NCBI GenBank assembly: GCA_026417415.1
Contig: JAOADG010000022.1
Location: forward strand, 1 to 33,519
Source of the DNA: a bacterium
GTDB taxonomy: Bacteria > Electryoneota > JAOADG01
Direction of reading: 5' to 3'
DNA length: 33,519 nt
Under the pieces are notes generated by a model. It was not told the origin of the DNA and ran no database searches. It was given only the letters and a program-made list of their open reading frames with translations. Shown here one piece after another: positions 25,926 to 33,519 of the stretch; the stretch's first letter is position 1; each line of letters starts with the position of its first letter. The position numbers were made by a program, and so were the translations under genes.

Positions 25926-27821
25926 ATGGAAATGCCAAATAAAACGATTGTGATTGGTACAGCAGGCCATATCGATCATGGTAAATCAACATTAGTACGC
26001 GCAATTACCGGAACTGATCCCGATAGACTGCCTGAGGAAAAAGCGCGTGGTATGACCATAGATTTGGGGTTCGCTTTTTGGGAAGAACATTTTGCTTTCG
26101 TAGATGTTCCCGGACATGAAAAATTTATTAAGAATATGGTTGCAGGTGCATATGGGATTGATGCAGTACTGTTCGTGATTGCAGCTGATGATGGCATAAT
26201 GCCTCAAACTCGTGAACACTATGATATCATTCATTTACTTGGCATTCAAAAAGGAGTAGTGGCAATTACAAAATCAGATCTTGTTGATTCAAGTTGGTTA
26301 GATTTAGTGAAAGAAGAGGTGGCAAGTTTTTTAAAAACTGGAAGTTTAAAAGATGCTCCAATCATTGAAGTAGATTCAATTACTCACCGTGGTATTGACC
26401 AATTAAAAGATGAATTGAAAAAGTTATTACAACTAAAAGATACAAACAACGATCATTTACCATTTCAGTTACCTATTGACCGAGTTTTTGTAAAACAAGG
26501 ATTTGGTGTGGTTGTTACAGGTACTATCGTTCAAGGAACGATTAAAGTTGGTGATACATTAGAGCTTTTACCTACTGGGAAAAGAGTTCGAGTTAGAGGG
26601 ATTCAATCAAAACTGAAAAATTTAGAAGTTGCTTATAGCAGTATGAGAGCTGCATTAAATATAACAGGTATAGAAAGCACAGAAGTGGAAAGAGGGTACC
26701 GTCTATGTCAAGTTGATGTTTGGAAACCGACAAAAATTTTTGATGTTAGGTTATCAACATTGAACAATTATCCACTGAAAAATAGGACTCGCGTCCGTTT
26801 ACATATAGGAACTGCTGAATTAATCGGTAGATTAACTTTTCTTGATGAGCAGAAAGAATCAAATTTTATCATTGCAAGATTTCATTCAGAAACAAATACT
26901 GTTGTAAATTATCGTGAGCGATTTATTATAAGAAGTTATTCACCTATACAGACAGTGGGTGGAGGTGTTGTTTTGGTGCCTATCGGAGCAGATAATCCTA
27001 AAAACCAAAAAGCTCTTTTATCTGAACTTGCAAAAACGAACGATGCTAATGAGATAGGAATATATTTGAATCATAGTCAAAATAAAGCCATTTCATTAAA
27101 CGAACTTCAAGTGTTACTATCCAAAGATTATAAATTTCTCCAACGTTCCATTTTAAATTTTCATAATACAATTGTTCAAGAAGGCGATTTTCTTCTATTA
27201 AAGGAAAGTATTTCGTTTTGGAAATCACAAATTATAAATGAACTTACCAACTATCATCAACAACATCCTGAGCGTTTAGGAATGTCTGTTGCATTATTGT
27301 ACAATCAATTTCTTCAAAAAATTGGGAAAAGTTTTTTAGAAAAATTTCTTAAAGAACTAGAATGCGAAAAACAAATTATAGTATCCAACTCACTGGTTCG
27401 AAAATTTAATCATAAAACTCAACTATCACTATCCGATGAAAAAATGACTCAAAAATTAATTGAATGGTTAGAAGCAAAATCATTTAATCCCCAATCTATA
27501 TCAGTGATTGCAAAAGAATTAGATGTCAATGAAAAAGAACTTCAACGAATAATTGATTTACTACGTGAGTATGGTGTAGTAATCATATTGGAAGGAAAAA
27601 TCCCTTTTTTAAAAGAATTGTTTGAAAAAGCAAGCACCATCATTCAGAATTTTATCAAAGAAAATGGAAGTATCACTATCGGTAAAACCACTGAATTACT
27701 AAATACTTCAAGAAAGATTGCAGTCGCATTATTGGAATTCTTAGATAAACTTAACATTACAAGAAGAATTGATGATCTTCGCGTTTTAGTCAATGAAACT
27801 ACCATCCGCAATTTTAAATAG
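25926..27821 (+). CDS. selB: Selenocysteine-specific elongation factor SelB
   Basis: The 631 residues contain an EF-Tu-like GTPase ([12 protein letters not shown] at 11-22, [16 protein letters not shown]), two beta-barrel domains (about 180-350), and a C-terminal half made of winged-helix units that in E. coli SelB read the SECIS hairpin. Length matches E. coli SelB (614). It delivers Sec-tRNA to in-frame UGA. No selA, selD, tRNA-Sec or UGA-containing selenoprotein frame is visible in this window. No Shine-Dalgarno is evident; a second ATG lies two codons on. comF overlaps its end by 29 bases. Confidence 0.93.
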   Translation: MEMPNKTIVIGTAGHIDHGKSTLVRAITGTDPDRLPEEKARGMTIDLGFAFWEEHFAFVDVPGHEKFIKNMVAGAYGIDAVLFVIAADDGIMPQTREHYDIIHLLGIQKGVVAITKSDLVDSSWLDLVKEEVASFLKTGSLKDAPIIEVDSITHRGIDQLKDELKKLLQLKDTNNDHLPFQLPIDRVFVKQGFGVVVTGTIVQGTIKVGDTLELLPTGKRVRVRGIQSKLKNLEVAYSSMRAALNITGIESTEVERGYRLCQVDVWKPTKIFDVRLSTLNNYPLKNRTRVRLHIGTAELIGRLTFLDEQKESNFIIARFHSETNTVVNYRERFIIRSYSPIQTVGGGVVLVPIGADNPKNQKALLSELAKTNDANEIGIYLNHSQNKAISLNELQVLLSKDYKFLQRSILNFHNTIVQEGDFLLLKESISFWKSQIINELTNYHQQHPERLGMSVALLYNQFLQKIGKSFLEKFLKELECEKQIIVSNSLVRKFNHKTQLSLSDEKMTQKLIEWLEAKSFNPQSISVIAKELDVNEKELQRIIDLLREYGVVIILEGKIPFLKELFEKASTIIQNFIKENGSITIGKTTELLNTSRKIAVALLEFLDKLNITRRIDDLRVLVNETTIRNFK

Positions 27822-28458
27822 TTTTTTCCCGCTGTTTTGTATAAATTGTGAAAAAATCATTTCTGAAGGATGGATATGCGAAAGTTGTTATCAATCCGTA
27901 CGGAAGGATATCAATTTTACTGATCCACATCCTTCAATACAGTTACTGATCGTAAAATTTCATTATGAAGGTGCTATTCGACGTGCGATTGAAATTTGGA
28001 AATATTATCCTTCTCCTAAATTTGGTAAACTGTTTCTGAAAAGCGAGATTCAAAAAGATTGGATTGATGCTTCATTAAAAGGTGAAAGTTATGATTGTAT
28101 TGTTCCTATACCTCCACATCGGTCACATGTTAGAGAACGCGGCTTTGATCCTATTGAACAATTGTCAAAATTTATATCTAATTTGACACAAATTCCAATA
28201 CAAAAAGCACTAAAACGAACAGGAATTCAGAAACCACAAACTCAGCTAAACGATTACCAAAGGTATCAGAATGTAATCGGAATATTTCAATCCAAACAAG
28301 TAGTCAAGAAGAAAATCATTGTAGTGGATGATGTAATGACTACAGGAAGTACTATTTTAGAAGCATCTGAAACTTTAATAAAAAATGGTGCTGAAAAAAT
28401 CGCAGTAATGGCTGTCGCGGCAGCATTATCAAAACTTCGTTGGTTTAAAAATGGATGA
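27793..28458 (+). CDS. comF: ComF-family phosphoribosyltransferase-like protein
   Basis: This 221-residue protein has a short N-terminal zinc ribbon (Cys16, Cys19, Cys29, Cys32), the linker HYEGAIRRAIEIWKY, and a type I phosphoribosyltransferase domain with IVPIPPHRSHVRERGFDP and the PRPP loop VVDDVMTTGSTI. ComF/GntX proteins are linked to DNA uptake in some bacteria, though the biochemical role is unclear and no other competence gene is nearby. The ATG lies 29 bases inside selB and the stop overlaps purF by eight bases. Confidence 0.93.
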   Translation: MKLPSAILNSFFPLFCINCEKIISEGWICESCYQSVRKDINFTDPHPSIQLLIVKFHYEGAIRRAIEIWKYYPSPKFGKLFLKSEIQKDWIDASLKGESYDCIVPIPPHRSHVRERGFDPIEQLSKFISNLTQIPIQKALKRTGIQKPQTQLNDYQRYQNVIGIFQSKQVVKKKIIVVDDVMTTGSTILEASETLIKNGAEKIAVMAVAAALSKLRWFKNG

Positions 28459-29881
28459 CATACAGTCAATGAAAATAAAATGTGAATCAATCATTCAAAA
28501 CGACTCATTGCAAGAAGAATGTGCAGTATTCGGAATCTGGAATCATCCGAATGCATCGGAGATTACGTATTTAGGTCTTTATGCATTACAACATCGTGGG
28601 CAAGAAGCAAGTGGAATAGTTAGTTCCGATGGGAATACATTTTACATTCATAAAAATGTAGGATTGGTTGCAGATGTTTACAAACCTCATATATTAGCCA
28701 CATTAAAAGGATATCATGCAGTAGGCCATAACCGTTATTCTACTACAGGAGCATCAAATATTAACAATGTTCAACCTCTATTTTCTGTTGGTAAAGATGG
28801 GCCGATCTGCATTGCTCACAATGGCAATTTAGTCAATGCAAAAGAACTCCGCGATGAATTGGCAAAAATGGGTGCCTTATTTCAAACTACAACGGATACA
28901 GAAGTTGTTTTACACTTATTAGCAAGAACCATTGGAAACTGGAAAGAAAGATTTAAACAAGTAGCAGAGAAAATTATTGGTGCATATACTTTAATCTTAA
29001 TGACAAAAAATGAACTTATTGGAATTCGGGATCCCAATGGAATTCGACCGCTGGTTTTAGGAAAATTGAATGATTCATTCGTTTTGGCTTCAGAATCTTG
29101 TGCTTTTGATTTAATTGGTGCAGAATATATTCGTGCTATTGATGCAGGAGAAATCATCATCATTAATGCCAAGGGTTTACATAGTGAATACTTTGCAAAT
29201 GTGAGAAAAACAACTCCCTGTATTTTTGAATTGATTTATTTTTCTAGACCAGATAGTCAAATGTTTAATGAAAGTATAGATCGTACAAGAAGGGAAATGG
29301 GAAAACAACTAGCTTTAGAAAGTCCAGCCAATGCAGATTTTGTAATTTCTGTTCCGGATTCTTCAAATGCTGCAGCTTTGGGGTATGCACAAACGTTAGG
29401 AATACCCTATGAACATGGTTTAATACGCAATCATTATGTTGGAAGAACTTTTATCAATCCTACAACCGAGTTAAGAAAAGCAGGCGTCAAAATCAAGTTT
29501 AATCCAGTTGCTACACTTGTGAAAGAAAAAAGAATCATCGTTGTTGAAGATAGTATTGTTAGAGGTACTACACTTAAACAATTAACCAAACTCTTACGTT
29601 CTGCTGGCGCTCGAGAGATTCATGTTCGTGTGGCAAGTTCTCCGATATACTTCCCGTGTCCTTATGGAATGGATTTTCCAACCAAAGAAGAATTAATTGC
29701 CAATCATTATAGCATAGAAGGTATAAGAAAAGAAATAGGTGCAGATTCACTTGCATATCTTTCCTATGAAGGGATGGTAAGTGCTTGTCCTGATTACAAT
29801 GGAGGATATTGTACTGCATGCTTTAATGGTGTTTACCCATTGAACTACGAAAGTTATTCCGGAAAGTTTAGCTTGGAGTAA
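28451..29881 (+). CDS. purF: Amidophosphoribosyltransferase
   Basis: This 476-residue enzyme starts purine synthesis by making phosphoribosylamine from PRPP and glutamine. The N-terminal nucleophile Cys24 (EECAVFGI) implies removal of a 23-residue propeptide, or 17 if the ATG at 28469 is used. GHNRYSTTGAS and HNGNLVNA mark the Ntn glutaminase; VVEDSIVRGTTL is the PRPP loop. Cysteines in TPCIFELIYF, YFPCPYGMD and CPDYNGGYCTAC match the four [4Fe-4S] ligands of the B. subtilis-type, oxygen-sensitive enzyme. Confidence 0.97.
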   Translation: MDDIQSMKIKCESIIQNDSLQEECAVFGIWNHPNASEITYLGLYALQHRGQEASGIVSSDGNTFYIHKNVGLVADVYKPHILATLKGYHAVGHNRYSTTGASNINNVQPLFSVGKDGPICIAHNGNLVNAKELRDELAKMGALFQTTTDTEVVLHLLARTIGNWKERFKQVAEKIIGAYTLILMTKNELIGIRDPNGIRPLVLGKLNDSFVLASESCAFDLIGAEYIRAIDAGEIIIINAKGLHSEYFANVRKTTPCIFELIYFSRPDSQMFNESIDRTRREMGKQLALESPANADFVISVPDSSNAAALGYAQTLGIPYEHGLIRNHYVGRTFINPTTELRKAGVKIKFNPVATLVKEKRIIVVEDSIVRGTTLKQLTKLLRSAGAREIHVRVASSPIYFPCPYGMDFPTKEELIANHYSIEGIRKEIGADSLAYLSYEGMVSACPDYNGGYCTACFNGVYPLNYESYSGKFSLE

Positions 29882-29885
29882 TTGT

Positions 29886-30803
29886 TTGTCCAAAACTTTG
29901 TTACGCTTATTGGATTGGATTTTTGTTTTAAGACCTACCTTACTCATTCCTGTTTGTACAGTATTTCTTTGTGGTTACTCAAAAGGTGAACCAGAACTAA
30001 GTGCAATTCAATGGTTAGTTTTTACTATCGGATCCATTTCTATGGGGGGTGCAGTTTATCTATTTAACACTATCTATGATCAACGATCAGATGAAGAAAA
30101 TGATAAAAACCTGTTTCTTGTTAAAGGGATATTCACAGAGAAAACCTTATTCATTTATGCATTGATTCTTTCAATGGTTGGCTTAGCTTTGTTGTTGTGG
30201 ATTTTTCAAAAACATTTTTTGACAGTACTTCTGGGTTTTTTATTTACAGGTATTTTCTATAACATACCTCCATTCAAATTGAAAGATCGAGTGGGTACAG
30301 ATGCTGCAGTTGCAATGTTAGGTGGTGGATTGACTTATTGGTGTGCATTACGCTTAAGTAATGCATACCCAATTGAAACCATAATTCCTTATTTATTTGC
30401 ATTCACAGGCGTGTCATTATGGACGCAAATACCAGATATTCAAGGCGATAAACTTGCAAAGAAAAAAACCTTTGCTGTGCATTATGGAGCAAAAAAAACA
30501 GCAATCGTAGGATGGATTTTTATACTCTGTTCAGTATTGTCAAGTATTATTACAAAAGAAAAAATTATGCTCCAAGCATCTATTCTTACTTTAATAGTGA
30601 GTAGTAAATTGATATGGAATACGGATGAATTTTGGGCTGGTTTAAGTTCACGGTTTGCGATTTTTATTTTAACATTATTTATTGCGTTGGAATTCCCAAT
30701 TTACTTATTTTCGTTAATCATTTATTATTGGGTAGCAAGAATTTATTATCAAATAAGGTTTGAGATTAGATATCCAACATTGTTTGGGACAAAATGGATT
30801 TAG
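29886..30803 (+). CDS. UbiA-family prenyltransferase
   Basis: This 305-residue membrane protein has about eight or nine spans. The two aspartate-rich motifs of aromatic/lipid prenyltransferases are present: NTIYDQRSDEEND (about 61-73) and IPDIQGDK (about 183-190). The acceptor could be a quinone precursor (MenA- or UbiA-like) or another lipid, and the sequence does not decide. The start is TTG at 29886, supported by GGAG seven bases upstream; it is four bases after the purF stop. Its 3' end overlaps the next gene by 10 bases. Confidence 0.88.
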   Translation: MSKTLLRLLDWIFVLRPTLLIPVCTVFLCGYSKGEPELSAIQWLVFTIGSISMGGAVYLFNTIYDQRSDEENDKNLFLVKGIFTEKTLFIYALILSMVGLALLLWIFQKHFLTVLLGFLFTGIFYNIPPFKLKDRVGTDAAVAMLGGGLTYWCALRLSNAYPIETIIPYLFAFTGVSLWTQIPDIQGDKLAKKKTFAVHYGAKKTAIVGWIFILCSVLSSIITKEKIMLQASILTLIVSSKLIWNTDEFWAGLSSRFAIFILTLFIALEFPIYLFSLIIYYWVARIYYQIRFEIRYPTLFGTKWI

Positions 30804-31432
30804 ATAACAATAAACATCAAGAAAATGTAAGATTTCTAGATGTTGTCCATGATCTTGATTTACGCCAACTTTGGAATGTTTCCAATCTACTAAGTTTATC
30901 CAGAGTTGTTCTTATTTTCCCAGTATGTTTTTATTTAATCCGTGACGAATCAAATGACAAATATATTGCACTTATTTTAATGATCGTTGCTGCATCAACC
31001 GACTTTTTAGATGGTTATCTGGCAAGAAGGTTTAACCAAGTTACCAATCTTGGAAAAGTATTAGATCCATTAGCAGATAAAATTTGTCTTTTAGCAGTTT
31101 CCCTATGTCTTGCGCTACCTAATCGTGAAGTAAGAATTCCGTACTGGTTGTTGATAGTTGCTGGTGCAAGAGATTTAATCATCGTTGTGTTAGGATATTG
31201 GATTTATCGGGAAAAAAATATCATCATGGTTTCAAATATCTGGGGAAAATGGACAAGTACGATTTTAGCTATACTAACGATTCTCGTAACACTTCAAGTA
31301 AATCAATTGCCATGGTATTTAATCATTTTTGATGTAGAATATTTCATATGGATTGTTTTACTAATGTTAGTATTTTCTTCATTAAGTTATTTATTAAAAT
31401 TATTAGATGTAGTTTCTGATACAAATTCCTAA
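30794..31432 (+). CDS. pgsA: CDP-alcohol phosphatidyltransferase (PgsA-like)
   Basis: This 212-residue membrane protein carries the full CDP-alcohol transferase signature D-x2-D-G-x2-A-R-x8-G-x3-D-x3-D in FLDGYLARRFNQVTNLGKVLDPLADK. LWNVSNLLSLSRVVLIFP before it resembles the N-terminus of phosphatidylglycerophosphate synthase, the most likely activity, which uses CDP-diacylglycerol made by CdsA in the same array. A different alcohol acceptor cannot be excluded. It overlaps the UbiA gene by 10 bases. Confidence 0.85.
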   Translation: MDLDNNKHQENVRFLDVVHDLDLRQLWNVSNLLSLSRVVLIFPVCFYLIRDESNDKYIALILMIVAASTDFLDGYLARRFNQVTNLGKVLDPLADKICLLAVSLCLALPNREVRIPYWLLIVAGARDLIIVVLGYWIYREKNIIMVSNIWGKWTSTILAILTILVTLQVNQLPWYLIIFDVEYFIWIVLLMLVFSSLSYLLKLLDVVSDTNS

Positions 31433-31437
31433 AACTT

Positions 31438-32853
31438 ATGCCATTACCGATTCGTTTATATGATTCACTATCCCGCAAACTAACTTTGTTAGAACCTGTA
31501 GATACACAAAGAGAAAAGGTTACCATATATACCTGTGGCCCAACGGTTTACAATTATGCACATATTGGTAATTTACGATCTTATTTATGGGAAGATTTTT
31601 TAACAAGGACTTTGCGATTATTTGGATACGAAGTTATTCATGTAATGAACATAACAGATGTAGATGATAAAACCATTCGTGATGCAAAAGCTGCAAACTT
31701 ACCTTTAAAAGAATTTACAAATCGCTATACTGAAGCATTTTTTCAAGATATCTCTGCATTAAAAATACACCCTGCAAATCATTATCCTCGTGCTACAGAT
31801 TTTATTTCTCAAATGCAGACAATAATTACCTACTTGCTTCAAAATGGATATGCTTATGTGAGTGAAGAAGGTTCTGTGTATTTTAAGATTGATGCTTTTG
31901 CTGATTATGGAAAACTATCGGGTAGAAAAAATGTAACATCTCATAAACACCGAATTGCTACTGATGAGTATGATGATAAAGAAGGTTTACACGATTTTGC
32001 ATTATGGAAAACATGGAAAGAAGAAGACGGAGATGTTTATTGGGACTCACCCTGGGGCAAAGGGCGACCGGGTTGGCATATCGAGTGTTCTGCGATGGCA
32101 ATGCATTATTTAGGTGAGACCATTGATATTCATTGTGGTGGTGCAGACAATCTATTTCCTCATCATGAAAATGAAATTGCACAAAGCGAAGCATACACAG
32201 GAAAACAATTTGTTAAAATTTGGTTACATGGTGAGTGGCTATTGGTAGATGGAAAAAAAATGTCTAAATCATTGGGGAACTTTTTCACATTAAGAGATTT
32301 AATGGAAAGAGGAATTTCTCCAAGAACATTTCGATTTTTCGTTTTATCTACTCATTACCGATCGCCCATCAATTTCACGTTTGATGCAATCCAAGATATT
32401 GAAAATCGTTTAAAGAAAATGGATGAGTTTTGGTATAGTTTAGTAAAGAATTCGGATGATAAAGGTGATAACATTGAAGAAATTCTATTCTTTGAAAATA
32501 AGTTCATTCAAGCCCTTGCTGAAGATTTAAATACTTCCAAAGCATTGGCTATTCTTTCTGAATTTATAAAATTCGTAAATCAACTTAGAGCAAATGCAAA
32601 ACTGAGTCAGAAGCTCTTAAATGAAATTAAAAGAGTATGGTTAAAGTTTGATCAAGTTTATCAATCTTTAGTCCCGTGGGAAACTAGGCAGTTTCTCTCG
32701 GAGGTTGAAATTCTAAGTAAAATACAAGAGAGAGAATTAGCCAGAAAAAACAAAAATTTTGATATTGCGGATAAAATTCGCCAAGAATTGTATCAACAAG
32801 GTGTGATTTTAGAAGATACACCCAAAGGTACAATTTGGAGATGGCGCTCATAA
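31438..32853 (+). CDS. cysS: Cysteinyl-tRNA synthetase
   Basis: This 471-residue class I synthetase charges tRNA-Cys. Zinc ligands Cys33 (TCGPTVYNY), the cysteine in WHIECSAM and the HHENE motif are present. The ATP motifs are HIGN (42-45) and KMSKS (274-278). The C-terminal DALR-like helical domain ends normally. It starts five bases after the phosphatidyltransferase stop and is the last protein gene of the array before the tRNA cluster. Confidence 0.98.
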   Translation: MPLPIRLYDSLSRKLTLLEPVDTQREKVTIYTCGPTVYNYAHIGNLRSYLWEDFLTRTLRLFGYEVIHVMNITDVDDKTIRDAKAANLPLKEFTNRYTEAFFQDISALKIHPANHYPRATDFISQMQTIITYLLQNGYAYVSEEGSVYFKIDAFADYGKLSGRKNVTSHKHRIATDEYDDKEGLHDFALWKTWKEEDGDVYWDSPWGKGRPGWHIECSAMAMHYLGETIDIHCGGADNLFPHHENEIAQSEAYTGKQFVKIWLHGEWLLVDGKKMSKSLGNFFTLRDLMERGISPRTFRFFVLSTHYRSPINFTFDAIQDIENRLKKMDEFWYSLVKNSDDKGDNIEEILFFENKFIQALAEDLNTSKALAILSEFIKFVNQLRANAKLSQKLLNEIKRVWLKFDQVYQSLVPWETRQFLSEVEILSKIQERELARKNKNFDIADKIRQELYQQGVILEDTPKGTIWRWRS

Positions 32854-32875
32854 TCAAGATTCTCAAAATAGAAAC

Positions 32876-32902
32876 TTGACAAAGTCAGTTTCTGAATATA
32901 AC
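32876..32902 (+). promoter_or_regulatory. Possible promoter of the tRNA-tuf unit
   Basis: A consensus TTGACA (32876-32881) is followed after 15 bases by TATAAC (32897-32902), or after 17 by TAACTT. It lies about 45 bases before the first tRNA. The -10 region falls in one arm of the inverted repeat at 32892-32920. Confidence 0.45.
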
Positions 32903-32920
32903 TTCCATTGCTATATTCAG
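32892..32920 (+). repeat. Inverted repeat at the tRNA-tuf promoter
   Basis: CTGAATATA (32892-32900) and TATATTCAG (32912-32920) form a perfect nine-base inverted repeat with an 11-base spacer. No T tract follows, so it is not a standard terminator of cysS. It overlaps the likely -10 and start region and could be an operator or a leader hairpin. Confidence 0.55.
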
Positions 32921-32947
32921 ACACGATTACGGTCTGAAGTGTAAAAT

Positions 32948-33020
32948 GCTGACGTAGCTCAGTTGGTAGAGCTCCCGACTTGTAATCGGAAGGTCGTCGG
33001 TTCAAATCCGACCGTCAGCT
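32948..33020 (+). tRNA. tRNA-Thr (UGU)
   Basis: Full cloverleaf with acceptor GCTGACG/CGTCAGC, D arm with AGCTCAGTTGGTAGAGCT, anticodon TGT in loop CTTGTAA, T arm with GTTCAAATC, and U73. CCA is not encoded. It is the first gene of a cluster whose order matches the E. coli thrU-tyrU-glyT-thrT-tufB operon. Confidence 0.96.
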
Positions 33021-33029
33021 CGACGGTCG
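33009..33029 (+). other. Hairpin spanning the tRNA-Thr(UGU) 3' end
   Basis: CGACCGTC (33009-33016, T stem and acceptor 3' strand) can pair perfectly with GACGGTCG (33022-33029) in the trailer around AGCTC. This would compete with the normal acceptor stem, so it may affect 3' processing or be a chance copy of tRNA sequence. Confidence 0.4.
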
Positions 33030-33045
33030 TAAGAACCTTAATAAG

Positions 33046-33078
33046 ACCGATTGAGTAGCGTTCAGTCGGTTTTTATTT
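33046..33078 (+). terminator. Terminator-like hairpin between tRNA-Thr and tRNA-Tyr
   Basis: ACCGATTGAG (33046-33055) pairs with TTCAGTCGGT (33061-33070), with G-U pairs, around TAGCG. It is followed by TTTTATTT, a typical intrinsic terminator tail. It sits inside the tRNA-tuf unit, so it would either be leaky or separate the first tRNA from the rest. Confidence 0.6.
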
Positions 33079-33097
33079 ACTTTATTTATAGTCAAAA

Positions 33098-33181
33098 GGG
33101 GAGGTATCCAAGAGGTCAAAGGATGCTGACTGTAAATCAGACGTGCGCCGCACTTCGTAGGTTCGACTCCTACCCTCCCCA
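33098..33181 (+). tRNA. tRNA-Tyr (GUA)
   Basis: A class II tRNA of 84 bases: acceptor GGGGAGG/CCTCCCC, anticodon GTA in CTGTAAA, a long variable arm with stem GTGC/GCAC, T loop GTTCGACTC and A73. CCA is not encoded. It lies six bases before tRNA-Gly. Confidence 0.95.
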
Positions 33182-33186
33182 CATTA

Positions 33187-33259
33187 GCGGGAGTAGCTCA
33201 GTTGGTAGAGCTTCAGCCTTCCAAGTTGAATGTCGCCGGTTCGAGTCCGGTCTCCCGCT
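33187..33259 (+). tRNA. tRNA-Gly (UCC)
   Basis: Cloverleaf with acceptor GCGGGAG/CTCCCGC, anticodon TCC in loop CTTCCAA, T loop GTTCGAGTC and U73. CCA is not encoded. It lies six bases before the next tRNA-Thr. Confidence 0.96.
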
Positions 33260-33264
33260 CAATG

Positions 33265-33337
33265 GCTGACGTAGCTCAGTAGGTAGAGCACATCCTTGGT
33301 AAGGATGAGGTCACCGGTTCAATCCCGGTCGTCAGCT
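33265..33337 (+). tRNA. tRNA-Thr (GGU)
   Basis: Cloverleaf with acceptor GCTGACG/CGTCAGC identical to the UGU threonine tRNA, anticodon GGT in loop TTGGTAA on stem CATCC/GGATG, T loop GTTCAATCC and U73. It ends 41 bases before tuf, so the tRNA is probably cut from the tuf message. Confidence 0.96.
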
Positions 33338-33378
33338 CGTTTTAGTTAAAATTCTTTGGTGAAGAAAGGAAAATTTAA

Positions 33379-33519
33379 ATGTCCAAAGTGAAATTTGAGC
33401 GTACGAAACCGCATGTGAATATCGGTACGATAGGTCATGTGGATCACGGGAAGACGACCTTAACAGCGGCGATCACGTTAGTTTTATCTAAGCGTGGTTT
33501 AGCCCAATATCGTTCGTTT
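33379..33519 (+). CDS. tuf: Elongation factor Tu (5' part, cut by window end)
   Basis: The first 47 codons of EF-Tu: [20 protein letters not shown] followed by the P-loop [13 protein letters not shown] and the start of switch I. AAAGGA precedes the ATG by eight bases. Four of the six Thr codons are ACG, and Ala codons include GCG and GCC, a more G+C-rich usage than most genes here. The rest of the gene is outside the window. Confidence 0.97.
   Translation, partial: MSKVKFERTKPHVNIGTIGHVDHGKTTLTAAITLVLSKRGLAQYRSF

Noticed and set aside
32793-33269. Protein frames overlapping the tRNA cluster
   Set aside because: They read through tRNA genes that fold fully; such frames are a common false call.

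Overview
The window is AT-rich bacterial chromosome, almost fully coding, with no mobile element, phage gene or CRISPR array that I can see. Two secreted proteins (a subtilisin-like protease at 2752-5469 and an alpha/beta-hydrolase at 12489-14027) end in the ~80-residue YPNPFN / FPNPSN-type sorting domain used by the type IX secretion system. That points to the Bacteroidota/Chlorobi side of the FCB superphylum. Many genes have clear Shine-Dalgarno sequences, several use TTG starts, and -35/-10-like promoters are visible. This fits an Ignavibacteria- or Kapabacteria-like lineage better than classical Bacteroidetes, but the phylum call is inference.

Layout. 1-521 is gene-poor, AT-rich DNA with one promoter-like sequence, ending at a bidirectional terminator beside an initiator tRNA-Met gene. 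694-12048 is a minus-strand block: phosphate acetyltransferase, a HAD phosphatase, the secreted S8 protease, a DHA2-type MFS exporter, a DivIC/FtsL-like small membrane protein, ClpX, an unrecognised 59-residue ORF whose stop overlaps the clpX start, MetK, a sugar-phosphate nucleotidyltransferase and a bifunctional phosphoglucose/phosphomannose isomerase. 12184-14027 (plus) holds a small unknown protein and the secreted hydrolase. 14011-15904 (minus) holds a HEXXH membrane protein, CutA and a protein with two tandem SANT/Myb-like repeats. 15956-16903 is a divergent lytic transglycosylase.

16971-19665 is the plus-strand ribosomal run rplM-rpsI-rpsB-tsf, followed by a shared terminator and convergent rpsT. 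From 20065 to 32853 there is one tightly packed plus-strand array, with most junctions overlapping: sirtuin, TPR lipoprotein, pyrK, pyrD, rlpA, cdsA, selB, comF, purF, a UbiA prenyltransferase, a CDP-alcohol phosphatidyltransferase (pgsA-like) and cysS. It mixes pyrimidine and purine synthesis, phospholipid head-group synthesis, envelope maintenance and translation. The window closes with tRNA-Thr(UGU)-tRNA-Tyr(GUA)-tRNA-Gly(UCC)-tRNA-Thr(GGU)-tuf, the same order as the E. coli tufB operon, truncated 47 codons into tuf.

I found no clearly new multi-gene system. The best leads are the clpX-coupled micro-ORF, the SANT/Myb-like two-repeat protein, the possible small RNA before the fMet tRNA, the structured RNA elements in the tRNA/tuf and metK leaders, the C1-U72 initiator tRNA, and the TPR lipoprotein as a possible type IX secretion component.
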